Shown here: one piece after another, positions 1 through 5,961 of the stretch
How positions within the stretch are numbered: position 1 is the stretch's first letter
How the letters are laid out: each line of letters opens with the position of its first letter
Notes under the pieces: model-generated
Databases searched by the model: none
What the model saw: the letters and a program-made list of their open reading frames with translations, nothing else
Told to the model about the DNA's origin: nothing
Assembly: GCA_013041785.1 (NCBI GenBank)
Contig: JABDRK010000408.1
Span: forward strand, 1 to 7,611
DNA: 7,611 nucleotides
Source: Eudoraea sp.
GTDB lineage: Bacteria > Bacteroidota > Bacteroidia > Flavobacteriales > Flavobacteriaceae
Reading direction: 5' to 3'
Position numbers and translations under genes: made by a program

Positions 1-290
1 ATGGTGTGATCATCATAATCAAGTTCATTTTGCATAAAGAAATCCCTTAGGCCATAGGATGAAATCCTGAACTCAGCCTCAATTATGCATTTCTGTTGCT
101 GATCCCGTAATGAAGTACGGTCGGCCCTTTTGCCCAGCACCAGAGAAAGACCGCCTAAAAAAATGGATTTTCCTGCACCTGTTTCTCCGGTTATCGTTGT
201 GAAACCGGCTGAAAACGATACGTTGAGATCGTCAATCAGCGCATAATTCTTTATGGAAAGTTGGGTCAGCAATTGTATTTCTTTACGCAT
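1..290 (-). CDS. recN: DNA repair protein RecN, N-terminal part (cut by window edge)
   Basis: RecN is an SMC-like ATPase of the cytoplasm that acts early in recombinational repair of double-strand breaks. Only the first 96 codons are in the window; the gene runs off the left edge. The visible part is the N-terminal half of the ABC-type ATPase head. It opens with the family pattern LSIKNYALIDDLNVSF (residues 11-26), followed by the Walker A motif GETGAGKS (35-42) and the conserved segment GGLSLVLGKRADRTSLRD (46-63). I used the ATG at 290. A TTG at 272 would give the protein start MLTQLSIKNYALID, which fits the usual family N-terminus better, so the first six residues may not be real. It is the last visible gene of the leftward cluster, 40 bases after the DUF4835 gene. 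No SOS operator was recognised upstream. The identification is secure; the start is not. Confidence 0.95.
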   Translation of the reverse strand, partial: MRKEIQLLTQLSIKNYALIDDLNVSFSAGFTTITGETGAGKSIFLGGLSLVLGKRADRTSLRDQQQKCIIEAEFRISSYGLRDFFMQNELDYDDHT

Positions 291-330
291 TGTAAAGATA
301 AAAGAATCACCATGCAAAAAATATGCTGCC

Positions 331-1221
331 CTAGTATTTTATTTCATTCCAGGTAGAGGCGTAAAACGGAGCCACCCGGTTAAGCGTTTCCTTCAGGGAA
401 ACTATATCCACCTTTGGGCCGTCAGAAAAGATATTTCGGATTTCCTCAGCTTTGGCATCAAAGAAAGTCTGAATAAGGAAGGCATTCGGACGTCTTTTGA
501 TAAGGGTCTCAAAAAGGCGCATGGATCCGGAAATAACCTGTTTTCCGGTACTGTTGTTATCCCCCAAAATATCCAATCCTTTGCGGTGGTAGTTGTACAT
601 AGCGATGCGATACTCCCTAAATGTGTTCGAGAGCAGATTATCTACCAGCACAAAGCGGGTTCTGTTGGAAGTGGCGGACTGGCTCCAGCCGGAAAAGTTC
701 GAACCTTGTGCCTGGGTGACAATTTGTTGTGCTTTTTTATAGAACTCTGTGCCGCCTTCAAGCGTAAAAGTGTCTGCATCCAGTCCAAGGATGATGTAAG
801 CATAATAGGCCATTACCCCAATAAGATTGGACTCAAAAATATTTTCATTGAACACCAGGGGTTGAAACTCTATATAACTGAAATTGAAATCGTTATCCTT
901 ATAATTAAAGATAGGGGTTTCATAAGAGGTGTTGAAAACCGGCCTGGAAGACTGGATCTGAATGTTTGCCTCAAAAAAATTATTCTCAAATTGGGTAACG
1001 GTGATAAACATCCTGCAATTCACCCGTTCGTTTTCCCTGTAGATCCTATTGGTCCATTTGGACTTATTCATAAAATCATTCAAAGACCGCTCAAGGGTCT
1101 GAAAGATTTGCTGGTTGGTCTGACTTACCTGGTCAGAATTGACCGTAATCGTGCAATTCAGTTCCTGGGCAGAAACGGTGATTGCGAAAAACAAGGCTAA
1201 AAAAGGAAATAACTTACGCAT
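331..1221 (-). CDS. porD: DUF4835 family exported protein (PorD-like, probable type IX secretion component)
   Basis: This 296-residue protein has a clear Sec signal peptide: MRK, a hydrophobic stretch to about residue 16, and a VSA|Q cleavage site after residue 18 with Gln next, typical of Bacteroidota. The mature part has no further membrane segment and is rich in Asn, Phe and Tyr. Its early segment on binding-partner style ELNCTITVNSDQV and later FNENIFESNLIGVMAYYAYIILGLDADTF are what I recall as DUF4835 signatures. From memory, recent annotation calls this family PorD of the type IX secretion system, a protein-export machine confined to Bacteroidota. That link is recalled knowledge, and no catalytic motif is visible. 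The start overlaps the coaBC stop by 8 bases (ATGCGTAA), which suggests translational coupling; recN follows 40 bases on. Family identity is fairly sure, function less so. Confidence 0.85.
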   Translation of the reverse strand: MRKLFPFLALFFAITVSAQELNCTITVNSDQVSQTNQQIFQTLERSLNDFMNKSKWTNRIYRENERVNCRMFITVTQFENNFFEANIQIQSSRPVFNTSYETPIFNYKDNDFNFSYIEFQPLVFNENIFESNLIGVMAYYAYIILGLDADTFTLEGGTEFYKKAQQIVTQAQGSNFSGWSQSATSNRTRFVLVDNLLSNTFREYRIAMYNYHRKGLDILGDNNSTGKQVISGSMRLFETLIKRRPNAFLIQTFFDAKAEEIRNIFSDGPKVDIVSLKETLNRVAPFYASTWNEIKY

Positions 1222-2419
1222 GCAGTCGACTTAGAATTTCAGTCCAGATATCAAGGGCCACCTCGGCCTTTGTTTTAAGTTCAAACGGTTTTTGGGTGAA
1301 ATTCTTATCTATAAAGGTGATTTTATTGGTTTCCACTCCAAAGCCAGCCCCTTCATCCTGAAGGGAATTGAGAACGATGGCATCAAGATTCTTCTTTTTG
1401 ATCTTGGCTTTGGCATTTTCCAATTCGTTTTCAGTTTCCAATGCAAAGCCAACCAAAAACTGCTTTTCTTTCTGCTGACCCAACGTTAACAGGATATCCG
1501 TATTCGGAACCAATTCAAGTTGCATAGTCTCCCCGGACTTTTTGATCTTCTGGTCGGAGGCCAACTTGGGGCGGTAATCAGCCACTGCTGCGGCGGCTAT
1601 GACGATATCGGTTTGCTTAAAATGCATAATGGCAGCCTTGTACATGTCTTCGGCGCTAACCACGGAAATACGCTCAATGAGAGGATGGTCAATTTTTAAA
1701 TGCGTTGGTCCGGTGATCAGGACAATTTCCGCACCCAGATCCGCTCCGGCCCTGGCCAGCTCAAATCCCATACGTCCGGTAGCATGGTTGCCGATAAAAC
1801 GTACCGGGTCAATAGCCTCATGTGTAGGCCCGGCAGTGATTAGTACTTTTTTACCAGTTAAAGGTAGCCCCTGCCTGATATGATTCACCATAAAGGCAAT
1901 GATCTCTTCCGGCTCCGCCATGCGACCCTCCCCATGCAGTCCGCTGGCTAATTCCCCTTTGGTGGCGGGGATCATGATATTGCCAAAACCCTGAAGCGTT
2001 TCAAAAGTAGCTTTGGTACTCGGATGCCGGTACATATCTAAATCCATGGCTGGCGCAAAATAGACCGGACATTTTGCAGAGAGGTATGTAGCAAGGAGCA
2101 GGTTGTCACAGGTGCCATTGGCCATTTTAGAAAGGGTATTGGCCGTGGCCGGAGCAATCAGCAAAAAATCTGCCCAGAGACCCAGTTCCACATGGTTATT
2201 CCAATCAACACTCCGGTCTTCCCGGTCAATGAAATCGATCAGCACCTTATGCTTTGAAAGCGTGGCCAGGGTAAGGGGGGAAACAAAATCGCCGGCACTC
2301 CGGGTCATAATAACTCGAACCTCGGCACCGGCTTTTATAAGTACACGGACAAGAAAGGTGGTCTTGTAGGCGGCAATACCTCCGGTAATACCCAACAGGA
2401 TCTTTTTACCGCCCAACAT
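1214..2419 (-). CDS. coaBC: Bifunctional phosphopantothenoylcysteine decarboxylase / phosphopantothenate-cysteine ligase
   Basis: CoaBC carries out two cytoplasmic steps of coenzyme A synthesis: CTP-dependent joining of 4'-phosphopantothenate to cysteine (CoaB), then FMN-dependent decarboxylation to 4'-phosphopantetheine (CoaC). The 401 residues match the usual fused length. The N-terminal flavoprotein domain (about 1-180) shows GGIAAYKT (13-20), the catalytic His76 in NHVELGLWAD and APATANTLSKMANG. The C-terminal ligase domain (about 187-401) shows ITAGPTHEAIDPVRFIGNHATGRMGF (194-219, with Asn211), AAAAVADYRP (275-284), KIKK (291-294) and GFALETE (324-330). Oddly, the PXMN motif reads PAMD (Asp126), and the position of the E. 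coli active-site Cys158 is Ser159 in GELASGLHGEGRM. I recall both from other flavobacterial CoaBC proteins, so this looks like a lineage variant rather than decay. The start lies one base after the omega-subunit stop, with GGAGAA seven bases upstream. Confidence 0.97.
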   Translation of the reverse strand: MLGGKKILLGITGGIAAYKTTFLVRVLIKAGAEVRVIMTRSAGDFVSPLTLATLSKHKVLIDFIDREDRSVDWNNHVELGLWADFLLIAPATANTLSKMANGTCDNLLLATYLSAKCPVYFAPAMDLDMYRHPSTKATFETLQGFGNIMIPATKGELASGLHGEGRMAEPEEIIAFMVNHIRQGLPLTGKKVLITAGPTHEAIDPVRFIGNHATGRMGFELARAGADLGAEIVLITGPTHLKIDHPLIERISVVSAEDMYKAAIMHFKQTDIVIAAAAVADYRPKLASDQKIKKSGETMQLELVPNTDILLTLGQQKEKQFLVGFALETENELENAKAKIKKKNLDAIVLNSLQDEGAGFGVETNKITFIDKNFTQKPFELKTKAEVALDIWTEILSRLHA

Positions 2420-2420
2420 G

Positions 2421-2750
2421 TTATTCTCCGTCTTTCTCAGTATTTCTGTAGTATATCTTGTCTTCTAGCCATTCCAAAATGGCAAGGGCATGTGGTTTGG
2501 GTAACTTTTCGTAGAATTTAGAAACTTCAATCTGCTCTTTGTTTTCAAAAACCTCTTCCAGGCTGTCGCTGTAGGTGGCAAATTCTTCAAGTTTTTCCAG
2601 AAGCTCCTTTTTTATTTCGGAATTGATCTGTATCGCCCTTTTTGCCGTAATAGAAATGGCTTCATAGATATTGTCCGTCTTGGAGTCGAACTCATTCCTG
2701 TTAAACGTTACCGTAGTAACCGGTGCTTTTGTGTTTTTAAGATCCTTCAT
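2421..2750 (-). CDS. rpoZ: DNA-directed RNA polymerase omega subunit (Bacteroidota type)
   Basis: Omega is the small subunit that wraps the C-terminal tail of beta-prime and helps RNA polymerase assemble. This 109-residue protein has the family core at residues 27-43, NIYEAISITAKRAIQIN. It lines up with the omega helix of E. coli (NRFDLVLVAARRARQM), including the conserved Ala-Lys/Arg-Arg-Ala centre. The remainder is charged and helical, with an acidic middle (50-75) and a C-terminal HALAILEWLEDKIYYR segment typical of the longer Bacteroidota form. There is no signal peptide. It sits 2 bases after the bamD stop and 1 base before coaBC. Proximity to a CoaBC gene is also found for rpoZ in other bacteria, which supports the assignment. 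Because the sequence diverges from proteobacterial RpoZ, the call rests on the short core motif plus the neighbourhood. Confidence 0.88.
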   Translation of the reverse strand: MKDLKNTKAPVTTVTFNRNEFDSKTDNIYEAISITAKRAIQINSEIKKELLEKLEEFATYSDSLEEVFENKEQIEVSKFYEKLPKPHALAILEWLEDKIYYRNTEKDGE

Positions 2751-2752
2751 GC

Positions 2753-3586
2753 TTATTTTGTAAGGTTATCCTGTACTTCTTTGTACAATTGTAATTCTTT
2801 GTCAATCTTTTCAATTAATTGTGTGGCTGCCTTTGCATATTTCGTTTCCGGATAATACTTAATCAGGTTATCATAGGCAGTCCTGGCGTTATCCAAACGT
2901 TCTTTCTTTTTGTCTTCTGTACTGTTCAGGGCCATATTGCTGGTTGCCTCAACTTTATAGTAATAGGCGTCTTCCCGGAATACGGAACCCGGATGATCCG
3001 AGATGAAATTATCCAGGGCCGCAATGGCAGAAACATTGTAATCCAGAAAATAGGATTTCCCCAGCTTGGTGAATTGCCTGGCAATTTCAAATGCTTTCTT
3101 TTCTTTTTTGGTTGTCAATTCCTTTGCCATGGCATTAGCTTCCGGCAGGTATTCTGAATCGGGGTAAGAATTGATGAATCCCTGAAGTTTAACCAAAGCC
3201 TTGTCTGTATCGGTCTGATCAAGCGAATACTTTGGAGAAAGCATATAGTAGCTTTTGGCCCCTAAAAAAGAAGCTTCCGACGCTTTTTCGCTTTTGGGGT
3301 AGGATTTTATGAATCGTTCGAACTGATAACCGGCAAAGTTATAATCCCTGATCTGAAAATAGGTGTTAGCAAGGAAAAATTGAACCCGCTCCCCCTGGGG
3401 TTTACCGGCAAACCTCGGGGCAATTTGTTCTAAGAGGCGGTTAGCCCGTTTGAAATCTCCTTCGTCATAGTACTTTTCCGCCAACTCATATTTGACCTTG
3501 GTGTCCTCGTTTTTCAGCACTTTCTGATATTCATTGCAGGAAACCAGGAAAAGGACCAGTACGGGCAGCAGCAGGATTCGCTTCAT
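2753..3586 (-). CDS. bamD: Outer membrane protein assembly factor BamD (TPR lipoprotein)
   Basis: BamD is the essential lipoprotein partner of BamA in the complex that inserts beta-barrel proteins into the outer membrane, facing the periplasm. The 277 residues begin with a lipoprotein signal, MKRILLLPVLVLFLVSC, with lipidation expected at Cys17. The body is a series of TPR helices: YELAEKYYDEGDFKRANRLLEQIAPRFAG, then VQFFLANTYFQIRDYNFAGYQFERFIKSYPKS, a YPDSEYLPEA turn, and closing LDNARTAYDNLIKYYPETKYAKAA. The (S/K)YP turns are typical of BamD/YfiO. An in-frame ATG four codons earlier (3598) would add MFLK. I prefer 3586 because it gives a standard lipoprotein signal and because the predicted transcription start falls at about 3596-3598, leaving no leader for the earlier ATG. 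It leads the five-gene leftward cluster, and the omega gene follows after 2 bases. Confidence 0.93.
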   Translation of the reverse strand: MKRILLLPVLVLFLVSCNEYQKVLKNEDTKVKYELAEKYYDEGDFKRANRLLEQIAPRFAGKPQGERVQFFLANTYFQIRDYNFAGYQFERFIKSYPKSEKASEASFLGAKSYYMLSPKYSLDQTDTDKALVKLQGFINSYPDSEYLPEANAMAKELTTKKEKKAFEIARQFTKLGKSYFLDYNVSAIAALDNFISDHPGSVFREDAYYYKVEATSNMALNSTEDKKKERLDNARTAYDNLIKYYPETKYAKAATQLIEKIDKELQLYKEVQDNLTK

Positions 3587-3602
3587 TTTTAAAAACATTT
3601 GG

Positions 3603-3636
3603 CAAAATTAGGGATTACAGACGGAATAAAAAACAA
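3603..3636 (-). promoter_or_regulatory. Bacteroidota-type promoter for the bamD cluster
   Basis: Read on the minus strand, TAATTTTG (3610-3603) is a perfect match to the Bacteroidota -7 element TAnnTTTG. A TTG at 3636-3634 lies 23 bases upstream, the upper end of the spacing I recall for the -33 element. Transcription would start about 5-7 bases downstream, near 3596-3598, giving a leader of about 10 bases before the ATG at 3586. It lies in the only sizeable gap (3599-3703) between dapA and bamD, where a promoter is expected. The motif is seen; its activity is inferred. Confidence 0.6.
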
Positions 3637-3703
3637 TTTAATTGAACCTAAGGTAGTTATCCACCGCAATATCAGAAATTATTTAGGGAAGATTTAACGC
3701 TAT

Positions 3704-4594
3704 TTAGGCATTAATGCCACTCATGGTCTTCATATACGTTGCTATTCGCGATTTCAGATCACCCGTTGCCTCTGTAAGGGGTAATCTCACGAAAGCATCA
3801 CAGATACCCAATACCTGCAGCATGGCCTTGATTCCACTGGGATTTCCTTCTTCAAAAATCAGCTCCATGGCCGCCTCTAATTCACGGTGAAGCGCGTCTG
3901 CCTGTTCGGTATTAGGGCCAGCAGCTTCACGAATCATCCTGGAGAACATATCGGGCAGTGCTTGTCCCAAAACAGAAATAACCCCCTGACCTCCCATTTT
4001 CACAGTGTCTTTTGCAGTGGCATCATCCCCGGATATCACCAGAAAACCATCAGGTCTTCCAGAAATCACTTCCTGAATCTGCGCTAGCTCTCCTGAGGCT
4101 TCCTTCACCCCTACTATGTTCTTACAATCCCTGGCCAGGCGTATAACCGTCTCTGGCAATACATTGCTGCCGGTTCGCCCGGGCACGTTGTACAGTATAA
4201 CCGGTTTGGAACTAGCAGCCGCAATAGCCTTATAATGTTGATAGATCCCTTCCTGAGAAGGCTTGTTATAATATGGGGAAACAGAAAGTACTGCAGCAAA
4301 GGGAGAAAGATCTGTATGTTCCAATTCTTCCACAACAGCTGTCGTGCTGTTTCCTCCTATGCCAATTACCAAAGGAAGCAACCCATTATTTTCCTGGATA
4401 ACCGTTTGGATCACTACCTTTTTTTCATCCTTGTTCAGGGTAACGGATTCTCCTGTAGTGCCCAGGATTACCAGATAATCTACACCACCCTTATAACAAT
4501 GACGTACCAGGGAGCGGAGAGACTCAATATCCAGTTGCAAATCTGCTGTAAAAGGTGATACCAGGGCAACACCTGTTCCTACCAATTCGTTCAT
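3704..4594 (-). CDS. dapA: 4-hydroxy-tetrahydrodipicolinate synthase
   Basis: DapA condenses pyruvate with aspartate semialdehyde, the first committed step of the diaminopimelate/lysine pathway, in the cytoplasm. The 296 residues match the family length of about 290-300 and form one TIM barrel. Visible residues are the GTTGE loop (45-49, with Thr46 and Thr47), the SPYYNKP segment with the catalytic-relay tyrosines (106-112), YNVPGRT with Tyr135 and Arg140, and the Schiff-base lysine Lys164 in VGVKEASG. ISGDD (188-192) and GGQGVISVLG (201-210) complete the active-site side. No essential residue is missing. Related aldolases such as N-acetylneuraminate lyase share the fold, but the GTTGE, YNVPGRT and VKEASG combination is that of DapA. 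The ATG overlaps the stop of the upstream DUF6913-like gene by four bases (ATGA), so translation is probably coupled and no separate promoter is expected. Confidence 0.96.
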   Translation of the reverse strand: MNELVGTGVALVSPFTADLQLDIESLRSLVRHCYKGGVDYLVILGTTGESVTLNKDEKKVVIQTVIQENNGLLPLVIGIGGNSTTAVVEELEHTDLSPFAAVLSVSPYYNKPSQEGIYQHYKAIAAASSKPVILYNVPGRTGSNVLPETVIRLARDCKNIVGVKEASGELAQIQEVISGRPDGFLVISGDDATAKDTVKMGGQGVISVLGQALPDMFSRMIREAAGPNTEQADALHRELEAAMELIFEEGNPSGIKAMLQVLGICDAFVRLPLTEATGDLKSRIATYMKTMSGINA

Positions 4595-5130
4595 GCCACT
4601 AATTCGCTTAACACATTCAGGTACTTATGAACCTCCTTTTTGAAAAGGTCAAAATCTTTAAGTTCAGAATCGAGAATGATATCATTAAACGTCTTGTCAA
4701 CCTTGCTAAACCCAACTTTTATCCTGGCTTTGGTTTTCACCGTCATCAGTTGAAGCATCAGATTTTTTTTCGTGTAATAGTTCAGCAAAACATCATATTC
4801 CCTGCTCAAAAACTCTTGCGCATATCCGTTATCAATATCTCCATTCCAACCGAGGTCCTTATCGGAAAAGACCGGTGTGGAATAAGGGGAATTCTTGTCG
4901 TAATCCTTTTTGTATCCTATGACGTTTACCCCACTTGGCCGCAATCCGAAAAGGTCGACAAAATCTTCGAATGCTTCTGGTCTGGGGAATTTATCCAGGT
5001 CTACAATGACCCCTATCTGGTTAATCCCACGTTTTCTTTGCAACGGATGGGGCGGACTTTGAAGTTCCTCCCGCATGTATTTAAGGGCTGATTTATGCTT
5101 GAATCTGTCCTTAATTCCCTTTAAAAACAT
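4591..5130 (-). CDS. DUF6913-like protein of unknown function, dapA partner
   Basis: This 179-residue protein has no signal peptide, membrane segment or recognisable catalytic motif, so it is probably cytoplasmic. The first 35 residues are strongly basic (KGIKDRFKHKSALKYMREEL...LQRKRG). A mixed alpha/beta body follows, with beta-like IGVIVDLDKF (39-48) and VNVIGYKKDYD, then YDVLLNYYTKKNLMLQLMTVKTKARIKVGFSK (about 113-144). A possible reading is a small nucleotide- or phosphate-binding-like fold, but no diagnostic loop supports this. From memory it resembles the flavobacterial family DUF6913, which has no known role. It is the first gene of the leftward unit and overlaps dapA by four bases. 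That suggests co-expression with lysine/peptidoglycan precursor synthesis, not a shown function. The start at 5130 is preceded by a TACATTTG element. Confidence 0.8.
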   Translation of the reverse strand: MFLKGIKDRFKHKSALKYMREELQSPPHPLQRKRGINQIGVIVDLDKFPRPEAFEDFVDLFGLRPSGVNVIGYKKDYDKNSPYSTPVFSDKDLGWNGDIDNGYAQEFLSREYDVLLNYYTKKNLMLQLMTVKTKARIKVGFSKVDKTFNDIILDSELKDFDLFKKEVHKYLNVLSELVA

Positions 5131-5136
5131 GTATAT

Positions 5137-5156
5137 TTACATTTCTACAAATGTAA
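5137..5156. repeat. Inverted repeat in the divergent intergenic region (possible operator)
   Basis: The arms TTACATTT (5137-5144) and AAATGTAA (5149-5156) are perfect reverse complements separated by CTAC. It sits seven bases upstream of the DUF6913-like start (5130) and 40 bases upstream of the plus-strand lipoprotein start (5197). Read on the minus strand its left part also contains TACATTTG (5155-5148), a match to the Bacteroidota -7 element, so a protein bound here could block that promoter. No matching -33 TTG was found 17-23 bases upstream. The symmetry is seen; an operator role is inferred. Confidence 0.45.
5148..5155 (-). promoter_or_regulatory. Possible -7 element for the DUF6913-like gene and dapA
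   Basis: TACATTTG on the minus strand fits TAnnTTTG and ends 17 bases before the ATG at 5130, giving a short leader of about 10 bases as for bamD. The absence of a TTG at the -33 position weakens the call, and the match could be a by-product of the inverted repeat it lies in. Confidence 0.35.
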
Positions 5157-5196
5157 CCATAATAGCGGCATCTCTGACGCGAAGATAGAAACAACA

Positions 5197-5961
5197 ATGT
5201 GTTTAAAATTAAAACAATTTGTTATAATTATAACAGTTTGTTTAGTTAGTAGTTGCCGGCAAGGGCCTCCAAACCTCAGTGCGATTGAGGGAAGACAACT
5301 TCCCATTACCGACTCTCTTGTAGCCCTGGATTCCCTGGAACAATTTATACTGCCTTATCGGAACCGCGTTAATCAGGTTTTAGACAGTGTCCTGGCCCAT
5401 GCCCCCTACGCCATTACCAAAACGGATGGGAAGTGGAATACGACAGCAGGTAATCTCCTGGCGGATATCGTTCTGGAACAGGCAGACCCGATTTTTAAAT
5501 CGAGAGCAGGACGTTCCATCGACTTTGTGCTGCTCAACCATGGGGGTATCCGGAGTGAGATCAGTATGGGGGATGTAACGGCTCGGACGGCCTACCAGGT
5601 GATGCCCTTTGAAAACATAATCGTTGTTGCTAAAATGAATGGGGCTGCAGTCAGAGCTATGGTGGGTTTTCTGGTCCGTTCTGAACGGGCGCACCCCATT
5701 GCCGGAATGGAGATAACCCTGGGCAGCCAAAAAGAATTGCAGTCCGTTACCATACAGGGAAAGCCTTTTAACGAAAATCAGGACTATTACGTTGCAACTG
5801 CTGATTATCTGGTTAAGGGCGGAGACGATATGGGCTTTTTCACAGGGCGCGATACGGTTATTACGCTGGATTATAAGGTCAGAAATGCGATGATCGATTA
5901 TTTCAAAAAAGTAGACACCCTAAAACCGAGGGTTGACAGCCGTTTTACACAATTAAACTAA
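5197..5961 (+). CDS. 5'-nucleotidase C-terminal-domain lipoprotein (split UshA-like, substrate domain)
   Basis: The 254 residues carry only the C-terminal, substrate-recognising domain of UshA-type 5'-nucleotidases; the catalytic metal-binding domain is in the next gene. A lipoprotein signal (residues 1-20) ends in the lipobox VSSC with Cys20, so the protein is expected to be membrane-anchored in the envelope. Domain markers are TAGNLLAD (83-90), NHGGIR (114-119), the MPFEN motif (136-140) and YLVKGGDDMGFF (204-215); in UshA the last is the loop whose aromatic residue stacks on the base. The signal-peptide codons are much more AT-rich than the rest and contain a perfect 16-base palindrome. 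The stop overlaps the next start by one base (TAATG), a classic coupling arrangement. I recall the same two-gene split in other flavobacteria. The natural substrate (nucleotide, nucleotide sugar or dinucleotide) cannot be read from the sequence. The start is the only ATG before the signal peptide. Confidence 0.92.
   Translation: MCLKLKQFVIIITVCLVSSCRQGPPNLSAIEGRQLPITDSLVALDSLEQFILPYRNRVNQVLDSVLAHAPYAITKTDGKWNTTAGNLLADIVLEQADPIFKSRAGRSIDFVLLNHGGIRSEISMGDVTARTAYQVMPFENIIVVAKMNGAAVRAMVGFLVRSERAHPIAGMEITLGSQKELQSVTIQGKPFNENQDYYVATADYLVKGGDDMGFFTGRDTVITLDYKVRNAMIDYFKKVDTLKPRVDSRFTQLN
5220..5235. repeat. Perfect 16-base palindrome inside the signal-peptide codons
   Basis: TGTTATAATTATAACA equals its own reverse complement. 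It covers codons 8-13 of the lipoprotein gene, which encode the hydrophobic core of the signal peptide. It might be a binding site just downstream of the promoter, or simply a chance result of Ile/Val/Thr codons in AT-rich sequence. The symmetry is certain; a function is not shown. Confidence 0.4.

Noticed and set aside
315..323. TATTTTTTG on the minus strand as a separate recN promoter
   Set aside because: It has one base too many for TAnnTTTG and no TTG at the -33 distance; read-through from the upstream cluster is simpler.
253..1200. A long plus-strand open frame (315 codons) opposite the DUF4835 gene
   Set aside because: It is antisense to a well-supported exported protein, its translation shows no family features, and it starts inside recN. 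It is a shadow of codon use on the other strand.
3624..3645. Weak hairpin plus T-run after dapA on the minus strand (CAAT-TAA-ATTG then TTTTTT)
   Set aside because: A four-pair AT-rich stem is too weak for an intrinsic terminator, and the T-run overlaps the predicted bamD promoter spacer.
4114..4335. Open frames on both strands inside dapA and the other genes
   Set aside because: They lie within genes whose frames carry full motif sets; their translations have no recognisable domains and no start context.
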